From positions 1,018,001 to 1,082,000 of the forward strand of contig NC_062246.1 of NCBI RefSeq assembly GCF_905475465.1: a stretch of DNA of 64,000 nt, written 5' to 3'. The notes beneath the pieces were generated by a model. It worked only from the letters and a program-made list of their open reading frames with translations. It ran no database searches and was not told the origin of the DNA. The DNA is from Pieris napi. Taxonomy: Eukaryota > Arthropoda > Insecta > Lepidoptera > Pieridae. Below are positions 13,001 to 24,900 of the stretch, piece after piece. The position numbers and the translations under genes were made by a program. How positions within the stretch are numbered: the first letter of the stretch is position 1; every line of letters starts with the position of its first letter.

Positions 13001-16000
13001 AGCGCAATATGTGAAACTAAAAAACAAGATTTTTGAAGTTATATGTACTTCTTTTCACGCGTTAGGGAAAAATGATGAGAATATTTTTTTACGATGCGCG
13101 CACACTGTCACAAAAACCCGACACCCTGAAGTTAGCCAGTCAACATTTTAGTTTTCTTGTGATATTTAAATAAATTTTATTTAACTAGATAATGCGTTAT
13201 AATAAAACTTCCAATGTATTAAACACCTTTTTTCTATTGTTAGTGTCGTTTCTTCTACAAACGTAGAATAAGGCGAAAGATAAAAAAAATTTACGCCAAA
13301 GAAGTATAACTTCTAACGCGTTTACATAAGTACACTTTTTGTTTTTTTTTAATCAGACATAACTCTGTTTTAACAATGGTTAAGAGCAATGTTACCCCAG
13401 CGTTTTTGTTTGCACCATGTCCCAACTTAGCCTTTCTAAAATTCACCCCTCATGTAATATAATAATTTTTAATATAAAAAAATTGAGACAAACTTAAGAA
13501 AATTGAATGATAGGAGGGAAGCGGTGACCCGCTCATCTTCAATCGAATGCATGGAAAGCGTCACGTGACCAATCGTGAGCTATCTCTTTCTAACACAGCG
13601 TGACCACAATTTGGCAGAAGAAGACAAAAGCTTCAATTAACACAGTGTAATAAACTACGTACCGTTATGCTTTTTTCTTCTTCATTATAAAGTCTTTCGT
13701 AATAAAAAACTTCTCAAAACAAAATTATGACAAGATTACCCGTTTTTATGATTAGCTTTTCCGTGGTGCATGTTTAAAACAAACGGAATATAAGCTATTT
13801 ATAAAAATATTGTTAAGAAAATGTAGTCTTAATGTTAAATGTAATTAAACAAAGTCGAATAGGTAAGTGACAAGTGTGTATAAGTATGTGAATGCGTGTG
13901 TAAGAGTGAATTTGTGTAGCCCATCATTCGAATTGAAGGATTACTTACTCCAATTATAATTTAAGTAACAAATTAAATAAATATAAAAAACATATATATT
14001 AATAATAATGATACTTACATTTCTTCAGTTTTCTTATTATTATACTTTGGTGTTTTAAACAACGTTATCTGTCTGAAAATTTAGAATTTAGAGAATTTTA
14101 ATGTAACGAAGTATAGATAAATAAATTAAATATAAACTCATAGACATAACATTTATTACAGACAAAATAACAATAATCAAATAAAAAAATAAAATGAGAG
14201 ATATCAAAAACAATTTAAAAGAATGTTTCAAATTTCCCCTTTTCCCATTCGGTTCGTTTCAAGTATGTAATGCGTGTGTGCTGTGGCTGTAATTGGCCCT
14301 GGCTCAGCATCATGCTGAGGAGCAGATTGTTCCACAGCGCTGGTCCAACTCCAACCGAAATATCAAAAAGCTATAATACTCCAATATCGAAATAACAGCT
14401 ACATTATTGTACGGTTACTGGGACATCGGGATTTTAGATTTACTCTTTAGGGAGCGTTCAAGTATTACGTAACGCAATTTTTGGAGATTATTGACCCCCC
14501 CCCCCCCCCCCCCATGTAACTCGCCGTAACGTTTTTCAGTACCCAAGTATAGTAAAACGTTTCGTGACCACCTAGTGACACTTAAGTTACTATTATGTGG
14601 TGTAAGTCGAAAAAAATATTAAAAATAACGCGTTATTTAATCCCCGCCCCGCATCGTAACGTTTTACAAAGCGACCCCCCCCCCCTCCCAAAATTCGTTA
14701 CGTAATACTTGAACTCTCCCTTATTAACCACTCACGTACAACATTACAATATATTTAAACTATTATTGCTTTAAGTGAGTAATAGTATGGTTCTAAGTGG
14801 TCTCGGGTTCGAAACCCGGGTGGGAAAAGACCAATTTCCGACATTACTAATATTTGAACGTTGTTCTGTTCTGTACATACATTATATCCTACATAAAGGC
14901 CAGTTACTAGACATTTGTAGCTTGAGAACTTTATTATGCACTCAAATGTTGCTTAATATTGTTTACTTAATATCATTAAGAAATAAATCAGTGGCGCTAC
15001 AACCTATTTATCTAAACCTCAGATTTCTGTATCTGTTTTATGATTATTGTCAATCTAATAAGCAAGTAGGTGATCAGCCTCCTGTGCCTGACACGCCGTC
15101 AACTTTTTGCGTCCAAGGCAAGCCGGTTTTTTTTTTCCCACACACTGCTCTAAGTAATAGTGAATTATTATTGAGCGTAATATTTACCTCCTACATGTAT
15201 CAGGATCAACATTGACGCTGGAAATTTCTAGTTTAAAATGAGTTGCATCTTGCAATCTATCATGTATTTTCTTCCATAACATATTACAAACTGGGGAGAA
15301 TAGTTCCTGCATTGCGTCTTTTCGCTTTAAAATACCTAAAAATGAACAAAATTATTATTATGTTACACCAAAATAATACGCTTAATTATACAATTTGGGT
15401 TTCATAACTAAATCAAGACAATTTTCTCACGATGTTTGCCTACTCTACCGAAATCTCAATTATTTATTTATTTACACTTTGTTACATTAAAAAAAACAAA
15501 TAACATCAATTATTAGGAATCACAAGCGATCTATTCCAGGCAACCCTAGAAAGGAAAAAAATCAAATTTAAGTTATGTAGTTATAAAATTACAATTTAAA
15601 GTAATACAAAAAATGAATAAAATGAACCAAAAGCTTATCTCACGGTTCATGAATTAACAACACAAAGAATAAGAAATTAATTGATTACAAAAGTCGCGAA
15701 TGAGCAGGATAGTATATATATGGTAGAAGAGTTTAAATAGATGTTGGCGTTCAAGTTCTCTTATAAAACGTTACGATGCGGGGCGGGGATTAAATTACGC
15801 GTTATTGTTAATATTATTTTCGACTTTCCAGTACTTTACACCACATAATGGTAACTTTTAGGTATAAAGAGTCACTGGGTGGTCACGAAACGTTTTATTA
15901 TTGGGTACAGAAAAACGTTACGGCGCGTTACATGGGGGGGGGGGGGGGGTTTCAATAATCTCTAAAAATTGCGTGACGTAATACTTGAACGCTCCCTTAG

Positions 16001-18175
16001 AAGTTGCTGTGAGATGGAATTTCCAAAAAGCATCTATCAGAAGCGTAACATGTAGTTATAAGGACCTGAGAACTAGTACAAGAGTTTAAAATAATATTTA
16101 CCATTAAAATTATATATAAACACCGCCTCGACTCGCGACAAGCTGTCAAACGGAAAACTAGCCTGTGCCTCATCTTCGACAAAGTCGGAAATCGATTTCA
16201 ATGAATTCTTAACAAATAAAGGCGATATCGAATCCACTTGTTCTCTAACTATTTGCATAAAATTCTTTTTATTGCCTTTCTTTTTTTCCCTCTTCTTCTG
16301 TCCTTTGGATATTGCGCATGATTCTGGTTTGCTCTCTCTGGAAAGTGGGTTAGAAAGGTGGCGTACGTGCCTTGAATTAAAATTTTATGTCAAATTGTAG
16401 TGTACACACAATCTACTTCTACAATCACTGCACAAATTCTCGATCTCAGCCACTGAGCCAGTCTATGGTAAGACTGCTTGATGATCCTCCGCTTAAGTCG
16501 GAAGTCAGCACCTTCGTTTCCTATGGAGCTTAGTCAAGCTTTTTACACCATCAGGTGACATTCAAACATGGGTACCTCTAATAGCAGTAGTGATGTCAAG
16601 TTCAATCTTAAATACTAGGCAATAAATAAGATAATTAATTTCTTACCCATCATCGTAAACAACTTCTTTCTTTGGTATTTTCTCCAAAAACAAATGTCTG
16701 CAAACAAAATCACAAATGTTTAGTAATTCATACAGCAAACTATTTCATCAAGTATTGAATATTATATGAGAATGCATAATGTAATAATAGTTATTATTTA
16801 GAAACAAGATTATTTTACTATAGTTGAATAAGTTTTTACTTAAATTCTGTTTGAATTGGTCACTGAATTTCCTATATAATCTATATTATATTTAAATCTC
16901 TTTGAAATGTGTTCTTCATCTAAGAATCTCGTCGAAGAATGCTTCATATATTATCCTACTGTAATATATAATAATTAAATAATGTGTGTTGACAAGATCT
17001 TCTGTGCTTTGAAACCCAAATTTTGTTCTGCCGGGAACCAAACCTAGGACTTATGGAATATTATGGATAAATGGGTTATCAAGACACAAAACCACCTAAT
17101 CTAATATCTCATAACGCTTTATATCTTTTACACTTATTTATTATCAATAAATCCACATAGTTAGCTACACCTGTTTTGGCACAAATCAAATATTTATTTA
17201 AAGCTAGAAAAAGAAATACAATAATATGCTTACAGTACCAAACTTTCAGCAAGATGTTTAGTAGTTTAAACTTGAAAGTTACCAAAAATAGATATAATAT
17301 TTTTTCAAGTCTTAGTAACTCTGAGTTATAATTATTTAAAACAAATATTGCATTGAACACACTTTTCCAATAAGAAAAATCATTAATTAAACAATTTGAC
17401 TTTTATATAGCCCACATATAATTTCTACTACCTAACTACATATTATTTTTTTACTATCATTCTTAATAAGTAACTTACCCTTGCTCAGACCCTGTACGTT
17501 CAACATACATTCGAAAATCATACTTTAAGCTCATTATTTTCAATGCTTCCCTAAGTGGAGAAAACAATCCATTTGTATTTGATGTTGTTATCATAACTTT
17601 AAGAAATTTTATCCTGTTAGCAGGCATTTCTGGATATTTAAATAGTGATAGTTTATCATTTTTTACAAATTTCAATGTTGTGTTCAGCCATAGTACTTTA
17701 AAATCAGTGGGTATGTCCTCCTCCAACAGTTTTGTAGAACTACCAATAAAATCACAGAAAAAATATTATTTTATTTATAATTATTAACATCTTAACAGTT
17801 AATTACTAAGCCAATAGTTGTTCTTCTAAATAGTACTTGTTAGATGAGCAGAAGTGTTTTTATATTTTTTACTCTAAAAAGTGCAGGCTGTATCTTACAC
17901 GAAACTCAATAACAAGTCAATCTTATTTTTATAATTCATCCTGTAATCAGGATTCACAAGGAAATGGAAGCTTATTAAATTTATTATTTGTATAGGTATT
18001 GAAGTCATGTTAAATTTACTAAATCTTAATAAAATATTGTTTAAGTTACTGAAAACATTATAGGTATTAACAAAGAACTTGCAATCAGTCTCAAATAGTA
18101 CGTAGTATAGTATATTTATCTGATCAGTGGAAAATTAACGCTTATGACTTACCTAGATTTTTTTGTAGAATCCAT
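4094..18175 (-). CDS. Gene A: G-patch and R3H-like protein, 1032 aa, 13 coding exons
   Basis: Exons, in transcription order: 18175-18153, 17739-17479, 16697-16647, 16337-16102, 15335-15188, 14072-14019, 11853-11740, 11266-10745, 9353-9255, 8407-8320, 7290-6977, 5981-5505, 4805-4094 (stop TAG). All junctions are AG/GT and phases sum to 1032 codons plus stop. The G-patch is at about residues 503-545 (core MGWDGGALG, then AGLG after an intron). R3H-like units lie near 165-200 (degenerate), 552-600 (degenerate) and 720-770 (keeps R-K-Y-I-H). Residues about 350-415 are a lysine/glutamate-rich NKEPAT repeat. Residues 75-110 could be dsRBD-like. The C-terminal 200 residues have a Ser/Asp-rich linker and then a fold I cannot name. 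No XTBD is seen. It is divergent from gene B, with which it shares the G-patch exon structure. I infer a diverged NKRF-type RNA-processing cofactor. The exons are firm, the function is not. Confidence 0.8.
6578..6855. mobile_element. MITE, family I (GGGAGCGTTCAAGTATTACG ends), gene A intron
   Basis: Inverted ends GAGAGCGTTCAAGTATTACG and CGTAATACTTGAACGCTCCC are flanked by TAA on both sides (575-577 in the 6500s and 6856-6858). It has G-tracts inside each end and no ORF of its own. It lies between gene A exons 11 and 12. Other copies are at 14450-14720, 15745-15996 and 42446-42732. The 3-bp TWA-type duplication suits PIF/Harbinger. Confidence 0.8.
6884..6950 (-). repeat. Fragment of the GTCGACGCATTTTAAACTGA repeat
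   Basis: Contains 'tcagtgacatttagtgcccg' and 'agtttaaaatgcttcgacta', the diverged inverted form of the sequence at 21069-21118 and 40093-40336. It is only a terminal fragment. Confidence 0.55.
7348..7441. repeat. Short inverted repeat beside gene A exon 11
   Basis: Left arm 'cgcaatttcctataacgcgg' and right arm ending 'gttataggaaattgcg' form an imperfect hairpin of about 90 bp. It lies some 60 bp upstream of the exon 11 acceptor. It may be a tiny MITE. Confidence 0.6.
7813..8246. mobile_element. MITE, family III (GGGGCCATCCATAAAGTACG ends), gene A intron
   Basis: Perfectly paired ends GGGGCCATCCATAAAGTACG and CGTACTTTATGGATGGCCCC are flanked by TTA on each side (810-812 and 8247-8249). Inside each end are C- or G-rich tracts with 'gtcacac' repeats. 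No transposase. It lies in the intron between the G-patch exon and exon 11. Confidence 0.85.
8630..9131. mobile_element. MITE with about 95-bp terminal inverted repeats, gene A intron
   Basis: The left arm starts 'ccacaagcccatgaacaaaa' and runs through 'cgtgaattacgtttagaagg' to about 8725. The right arm at 9040-9131 is its near-perfect reverse complement. 'tgtacggc' motifs recur between the arms. No ORF. Target duplication not clear. Confidence 0.8.
9562..9922. mobile_element. Truncated family II MITE and a second inverted repeat
   Basis: The left end TGGGGCCGTTCAAGTATTAG with 'gcagatttactgcaa' and a long C-tract at 9600-9620 matches family II (43974-44241, 47910-48183). No family II right end is present. 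A separate inverted repeat follows: 9708-9756 pairs with 9860-9915 ('gtgctttaaaagcgtgtttt'). Two elements may be joined or nested here. Confidence 0.55.
10158..10608. mobile_element. MITE, family III (GGGGGCGTCCATAAATTACG ends), gene A intron
   Basis: Ends GGGGGCGTCCATAAATTACG and CGTAATTTATGGACGCCCCC are exact inverted copies, flanked by TAA on both sides. G-rich tracts and repeated 'gagctc' motifs lie inside. Non-coding, and the ORF at 10177-10425 is incidental. Confidence 0.85.
10918..11100 (-). repeat. 18-bp coding minisatellite (NKEPAT) in gene A exon 8
   Basis: About ten tandem 18-bp units (plus strand 'gttgctggttctttattt') encode a repeated Asn-Lys-Glu-Pro-Ala-Thr hexapeptide, with some Asn-to-Lys changes. 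They are in frame with gene A. The antisense frame gives an apparent Leu-rich ORF at 10902-11192, which is a shadow. Confidence 0.9.
11455..11580 (+). repeat. Dispersed repeat shared with 51533-51650
   Basis: Shares 'accaactccggggaaa', 'tacagataatgcaacttt' and 'actttttgacattcaaca' with 51533-51650 in the same orientation. At the second site it runs directly into a separate conserved block (51655-51707). Nature unknown. Confidence 0.6.
12000..12530. mobile_element. MITE with pogo/Tigger-like ends and TA duplication, gene A intron
   Basis: Ends CAGTCGACTCGCGATAATTT and AAATTATCGAGAGTCGACTG are inverted and flanked by TA (11998-11999 and 12531-12532). 'aagggacca' motifs repeat inside each end. 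The centre, 12186-12242, is a near-perfect hairpin with arms around 'aatgaac'. No transposase. TA duplication and CAG ends suggest the Tc1/mariner-pogo group. Confidence 0.75.
13030..13345 (+). repeat. Dispersed repeat with GAAGTATAACTTC-type palindromic ends
   Basis: The left part has 'gaagttatatgtacttcttt' and 'ttacgatgcgcgcacactgt'. The right part has 'acgccaaagaagtataactt' and 'tttacataagtacac'. The same left and right parts, in the same order, occur at 43270-43652. This marks a mobile family of roughly 320-380 bp with no ORF. Confidence 0.6.
14450..14720. mobile_element. MITE, family I, gene A intron
   Basis: Ends GGGAGCGTTCAAGTATTACG and CGTAATACTTGAACTCTCCC are flanked by TTA on both sides. 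C-tracts flank an inner part containing 'tggtgtaagtcg' and 'cgcgttatttaatccccgcc', shared with the other three family I copies. Confidence 0.85.
14988..15140 (-). repeat. SINE family 1, 3' part only
   Basis: Plus-strand text 'cagtggcgctacaaccta', 'aagcaagtaggtgatcagcc' and 'tcctgtgcctgacacgccgt' is the 3' portion of the minus-oriented SINE seen whole at 54950-55222. The tRNA-like head is missing. Confidence 0.65.
15745..15996. mobile_element. MITE, family I, eroded left end, gene A intron
   Basis: The right end TGACGTAATACTTGAACGCT plus CCC and a following TTA is intact. The left end is shortened to 'ggcgttcaagttctc'. The inner sequence ('gggcggggattaaattacgc', 'gtggtcacgaaacgttttat') is shared with 6578-6855 and 42446-42732. 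Confidence 0.75.
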
Positions 18176-18983
18176 TATATCTGAAAAAAGTTAAAATTAA
18201 ACATAAGAGCATGATGATAGCTTAACTAATTTTGTTGAACGTTTATTCAAACCTTAAAAGACTGAAACTTTTTGCAGCCAAATTTTCTAATAAAAGTACT
18301 TTAGAAAGAAAGTAATGAAGATTGAAGTTATTGAAAATACGTATTAATCTAAATATTTATGGGTAAAAGTATTATTTAATACTCAATATGATTGAATAAT
18401 TCGTATTTCGGTATATCAAAATACAATAAATATTTCTAGCTTATAAAAAACGATTTTTTTAAAGGGAAAGACGAAAATAAACAACCGATTCTGGATCGTG
18501 GATCCGCGAACGTTTATAGTTTATACTTGTGGTTTCAATTAATATGATTTTGACGTTGAGTTTTTACTTTTTTCTGAAAAAATTAATAATCATAACGCAT
18601 TCATCATATTCTGTGGGAACTGGGAAAATTAGACCCATCGGCCATCACCCAAAATAAATATCCACGGTCCACCGTCCACCTAGTCGAGTGTCGACCGTCG
18701 TCGTTCTGTTTTTTACTTGTTTGAAGTCAGTTGAAACTTGAAAAAATATATATAAATTGTTTCTTTTAACGAGGGTCACGATCTGTTATTCATAATAATT
18801 TATCATTCTTTTACAATAAACTGTTTACTATGCATGTATATCTACTATCTGACGACTGACATCTGTGTTGAATTGGTAGGAGCCTAGGAGGTTAGAAGCG
18901 TTAAGCATGAAATGGTAGAAACTAGAAATCAAAATAAATAATTTTTTTTCCTAAAAATATAACTACTTTAAATTTACATAATA
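18176..18983. promoter_or_regulatory. Divergent promoter region of genes A and B
   Basis: About 0.8 kb separates the gene A start codon (minus, 18175) from the gene B start codon (plus, 18984). The two paralogs are head to head, so their promoters and 5' UTRs must both lie here or be interleaved. I cannot point to a TATA box with confidence. Confidence 0.5.
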
Positions 18984-21900
18984 ATGTCGGTTGATGTGTC
19001 ATGGGATGTTGATAAATATCGAGAAGAGTATGAAAGCGAAGAGCATTGGAATTTAAGACGAGCGTTTATTAAAAGATGGAAAGATGACTATCCCGAGGAG
19101 AGATTAGTTTGTTTGGCGCAAGTTTTCGCCAATATTGAGTTTATGGGATGTAGATACCCTCTAGAAACCATGCAGGAAGTTGCCCGGTTATCACAGGATG
19201 TATGTTTTACTTGCTTATAAACTTAACTCCTGAATTTTTTTCCGTTTCTGTTTTAATAATGTTCCTAATTTCACTACTAACACTTCAGCAAGTAGATAGT
19301 ATTGTGGCTGTTTGAACTTGTTAAATTTTTTTGTAAAAAATAAGACTACATCTATTGTTTTATTATACTATTGCTGAATATTGAGTATTTTAAATACAAG
19401 CTATATGGAACATTTTGTTTTTATATTTGTTGCAGTTGGAACCCTAGTCTAAACTGAACAATACCTGAAGGTTCTGTTTAGTTTAGTCTTAAGAATAATT
19501 TTGTTTAACATATTATATCCATAGCTTAAACTCACATAATTGTAAATGCAAGCTATCGTCAAGTACCTATTTACCTTTTCCTGAATTTAGAAGATTAACA
19601 TAAATTTTGGTCAAGCTAGGTAACATAGAAAAAACTTTTGTTTTTCAGATAGCAACTAAATATAGAAAAGAAAAAAAGACAAAACTACAAAGGACATTTG
19701 TATCTGCCTCTGATGCTGCAGAAGATCGAGCAAGAGGCATCAAAAGAGAAGGTGGTGTGGTTAAAGATGCTCCAAGTTCAAAATCAAAGAAAATAGAATT
19801 TGTCAAACAAGGTGAATCTAAGAACTTAGAAGATATACCAAATACTGATGAGATAGCCAATTCAGATAATGAATTATCAGAAATCATTGAAAATGAAAAT
19901 GATAAGGAATCTACAGAGGTCAGTGATGAAAAAGTTAGTAATGATGTCCCTAAGGAGGATTTAAAGACAGCTCTTTTCAATACATATGTAGAAGAAATCT
20001 CAAAAATAAGATGTTTAGACATCAGATGTTTTAATAGAAATATGTTTATGACATCATTTGGTAAATTTGTACTTCTCATACGGTCGTGGGCACCAAAAAT
20101 GAGTAATATACAAGGTCAGTGTAATGTATAAGTATATTTAAGATTGGTTGAAAGTAATTAAAATATAATTTTAAGCAATGTGGAATTGAAGTGACGAAAG
20201 AATACTTTTTTAAATTATTAAATTATGTAAAATAATGTTTTCATTAATTCTAGGTAGCAGTGTTGCTAGCCATCTCCAATTACAGTCCACATATGAAAAT
20301 AATATATTGACCGTAACATTAAATGGTAAATTCTTGGCTCAAGCATCCAGCTCAGTAAAGACAATTGCCAGAAAAAATGTTGAAACAATTGCATGGAATG
20401 TATGTACAATGTAAGACTTTTATTCTCTAGACAGAACTTAGTGTATTTTTAATAACATATATTTTTAAACATCGCTTTAAGACCCTTACTCATAAAGTAA
20501 ACCTAATTATTGTTCTGCTGCAATTAGTGTGTTCAACTGTTTAACTGTGTCCAGTTTGTGTTTCCACCACGCCAACTTCTTTGTATTTAGAATCATGTAT
20601 AGAATAAATAAATAAAAAAATAAAAAAAACTAATTATAAATAATTTGTGTTTGAAATGAAAATTATTTGTGCTGGATAGTTTATTTATTGAGGAAGGCTA
20701 AAGGCTATATTATGGCAATGCGCTACAACTTAATTAACACGACTAAATCAGAAGAAAAGTAGAAAGTATTAAATAATGTTTTTTTTGTTTTAAGAAACTA
20801 TGTCAAGAAGCAATAATTTTGTTTGTAAAAGAGCAGTGGATAGCTCACGAGGATCGACAGATATCGATGAGTGAAGTTTCCGGAAAGAAACAGTATGAAT
20901 TTGGCACTCCTATTGAAAGCAGTGTTGCTACCAAGTAAGTTTCTATAACTTATCCCTTGAATTGTTTGACAGAAACCTCATGATCAATTAATGATTAAAA
21001 AATATTCTATGTTCATCAGGGATAATGTAGGCTAATGGTGACAGAATCATATCCTTTATAATATTATGGTCGACGCATTTTAAACTGAGTCGTCGGGCAA
21101 TAAATGTCACTGAAACACAGCTACCTGTGTACGCACTCTGATTTATGATAAAAAGTTACATGGACATAATCGTAGACACAGCGATTTGCTACAAAATGTG
21201 TCTTTGCAAGTTTTATGTACGATGGATAGTTCAGGAGATATAGCCAAAAACATGGTTTTTGGACCCCTTTATCCAAGATGGCGGCCGGGGGACAAGCACG
21301 CCAACCCCACAAACTTGGAGTTAAGCTTGTATTGACCCCCCCTACATGTTCCATAAATAAAATTGCGTCCTCTAAAAAACGCAACCCCAAATGTAACTTT
21401 TCAATGGACTATGGGTGCCTATCAAAATTTGGCCGCCATTATTTTTAATAGATTTTTGGTAAAAAATTTCGTTCATTTATTTTTTAAATAAAATAACGTC
21501 TACATCACGGTAATTAATATGAAGATTCTAAAAAATCACGGGTGCCATTGCGCACCTGGCCGCACCTCTTTGCAGCCAGGTGTAAACAGGTATGATTTCG
21601 ATAAATTTATACGTTTATAACCTATTTTTATTAATTATATGTCAAATTGAAGCTAATTTTTTTCTTTTAATTATCATATAAAGTTGCTTAATTAAATCTG
21701 GCCGCAAATAAGGGCTACTGGCTGTTAAAGATAATAAATATTTAAGGTAGAGTGAAAGAGAGTTAGCGCGTAACATCATTTGTCAGACGAGGACAGCGAT
21801 TGTCGGCTGTGCGACGCTTTTAAGCCATTGCGCATGCGTCGAACGTTAGTGTTCTCAACCACCGGGGAGTGTGAGACGACTTCTAATAAATACTCCAAAA

Positions 21901-24900
21901 AATATGTAATTTTTGCAAAATGACAAATTTAAAAATTGCAACAAATTCAGCCCAGAAAGTAATGGCTGGCTGGTACTAGATGGTTTTTTAAAACCAACAT
22001 GGTTCCTGGGAGACTCAACTCCAACGCAAGTTAATAGTGTGCTATGTGAATCTACGAACAAAGCTTCCGATAACGACGATTCTGATATTTGTAGCGATGA
22101 AAGTGATAGCTCCGATGATTCAGATTTTTAAATAAGAGTTACGGAAATATAAGAGTTATAAGATTAATTTTTTAATTTGCTTAAATGTTTAATTAATATG
22201 TAATAGACAATTAATTACTTGAATAAAATCTAATAAAATCTTTAAATAATACTTTCGCAATAAAATTTTCTTTTACTTAAGTCATCTTGGTTTTATTTTT
22301 TTATTTTTTAAATTAATATTAAATATCGACGTTCTAATTAGCAAATTATCTAACTCCATTTTAGAGAATCTTTTATTTGTACGAAAAAAACAATGACTTC
22401 AAAATTTATTATCATTTTAAAAAACCATTTAATATCATTAATATCTAATAGAGATATAATATTTAAGTTTGAATCATTCAAATAATTTGTAATTGGATTA
22501 TTGCTTCATCAAAATGTTAAAAAAATCACCCTCTAAAAAATAAGGAGTAAGAGCTGATTTACACAGGGTCAGTAACTGACTAGAAATTCGAGGCATCTCA
22601 GTGCTGACCCGAAAAAACCCTGTGTAAACTGATTTGAAGTCAGTACAGTGGCTTAAAGTCAGCGCTGACTTAAATATTCGTGTCCGAATATTTTAAAGTC
22701 AGTTGGCGCCCCCCGCCACCCGCGCACCCCCGCGCCAGCTAAATAAACCCCGTGTAAACAGACAAGTCAGTGCGTGGTTAGTCACTGCCGCTGCGTTGTA
22801 GAGTGACCACGTTTTTTTCGCTGGCGATAAAAATGAAGCTTAGCGAAGACGAAACCTTAAAATTGGTGCAATTATATGGCCAGTTTGTACTCCGCAGGAT
22901 CTTCAAATCGCAATTGCTTCAGCAACATTTGCTCCATTTTCTTACCCATTGTCGTTTATTTTTAGTTATCTCATTTTCTACCATTTCTATTAACTCATTC
23001 AACAGCAAAATTTATAAATTTTTCAACAAATAATTAAATCGTCGTTTCAGTTGTTTTCGCGAATTCATTTTTCCCACTGACTTCACACACGTGTGCTCAT
23101 CGTGAGAAACGCACCACTACTACTTACTTCATGTAAACAGTTAAAGTCAGTCGCGGCGCCGACATTGGCGCTACGACTGACTTGTCTACTGACCCTGTGT
23201 AAATCAGCCTTGAGACAAATTGCTAACTAGACCGTCGATATATCAAATCAATATTAATTTTTTGTTGCAATTTTTAAATTGGTCATTTTGAAAAAAATTA
23301 CATATTTTTTGGAGTATTTATTAGAAGTCGTCTCACACTCCCCGGTGGTTGAGAACACTAACGTTGGACGCATGCGCAATGGCTTAAAAGCGTCGCACAG
23401 CCGACAATCGCTGTCCTCGTCTGACAAATGATGTTACGCGCTAACTCTCTTTCACTCTACCTTAAATATTTATTATCTTTAACAGCCAGTAGCCCTTATT
23501 TGCGGCCAGATTTAATTAAGCAACTTTATATGATAATTAATAGAAAAAAAATAGCTTCAATTTGACATATAATTAATAAAAATAGGTTATAAACGTATAA
23601 ATTTATCGAAATCATACCTGTTTACACCTGGCTGCAAAGAGGTGCGGCCAGGTGCGCAACGGCACCCGTGATTTTTTAGAATCTTCATATTAATTACCGT
23701 GATGTAGACGTTATTTTATTTAAAAAATAAAGGAACGAAATTTTTTACCAAAAATCAATTAAAAATAATTTAATTAAAAATAATGGCGGCCAAATTTTGA
23801 TAGGCACCCTAGTAAATATATATTCTCTTAATTATAAATAAACATAAAAATTTGGTTTTAAACAAATAGTCGATGAGCACACCAATCCTGCAGCGGGATC
23901 TTAGACCATTACCAATTTGAAGAGATCTAAATCGTATTATTAATTGATTTTTAGAATGATGAAGCTAATGGGTTGGAAGGGGGGCGGTTTAGGCGCCGAC
24001 GCACAAGGGATTGCAGAACCCATCAAACCTACCTTACAAATGGTATGAAATATTCATTTAACCAATCTGGATGAACGTGTATTGATTTATTTTTGATGAA
24101 TAAGGATAGACCTTACTTTTTAATAATAATTTTTTTTCTTGTTTTGTATGTGAAAATAGAATTTATGGTGAGGTCGTAGGTTCGATCACCGGCTGTGCAC
24201 CAATGTACTTTCTTTCTATGTGGGAATTTTTCGCTCGAATGGAAAAGGAAAACATCGTAAGGAAAGCGGCCTGACTAAGACACAAAAAGTCGATGGCTTG
24301 TGTCAGGCACAGGAGGCTGATCACTTACTTGCTTATTAGATTTACAAATTATCATGTAACAGATTCAGAAATCTTTAGCCCTTTATAAATTATACATATA
24401 AATATAATTACCGCTTTTATTTGATTTTGTATTTCATCTTAATTTTTTTTTAAATAAATATTCTAATTAATGTTCTAATATTACCATTGCAATTGAAAAA
24501 ATGATTTCTGGCAATGTGTTCATTCTATATTAAAACAAATTTTATATTTCTAAAATATTTAATTTAAATTTCAGGTGAACCGCGCAGGCCTTGGCAGTAT
24601 CAGCTCCGATATACACCAATTACGACGAAAGGGTATGGATATGATGAAGAGGTTCGCAGCATCAGAACAGCTCGATGTGGACCTGGTTTTCAGCAATGAG
24701 TTTAGCTCTGAAGAAAGGAGTGCGTTACATCTCTGTGCGAGGAAAGCTGGTCTCGTTTCTAGAAGTTATGGAGTGGATGCTGATAGGTTAAGATTTTAGT
24801 AATAATAAAAGCACATAATAAGTACCTATAAAATGTCACATCTCTCACCCATATCTCAAAAACTACTGAACCGAATTTGATGAATCTTGGACTGTCTTCT

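Larger units (their letters stand above)
21414..23808. mobile_element. 2.4-kb fold-back element with about 530-bp inverted arms, gene B intron 4
   Basis: The left arm, 21414-21945, begins 'gggtgcctatcaaaatttgg'. The right arm, 23263-23808, is its reverse complement and ends 'ccaaattttgataggcaccc'. The arms pair almost throughout with scattered substitutions, so the copy is fairly young. Between the arms is an ORF tail at 21913-22131 ending in an Asp/Ser-rich tract, and then a nested second element (22548-23209). Superfamily unassigned, since the target duplication is not clear. Confidence 0.85.

Noticed and set aside
14795..14825. tRNA-like GGTTCGAAACCCGG stretch
   Set aside because: Only a box B-like arm is present. 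There is no box A, acceptor stem or cloverleaf, so it is not a tRNA gene.
19645..20079. 144-codon minus-strand ORF
   Set aside because: Shadow of gene B exon 2, whose plus-strand frame continues the XTBD protein in phase.
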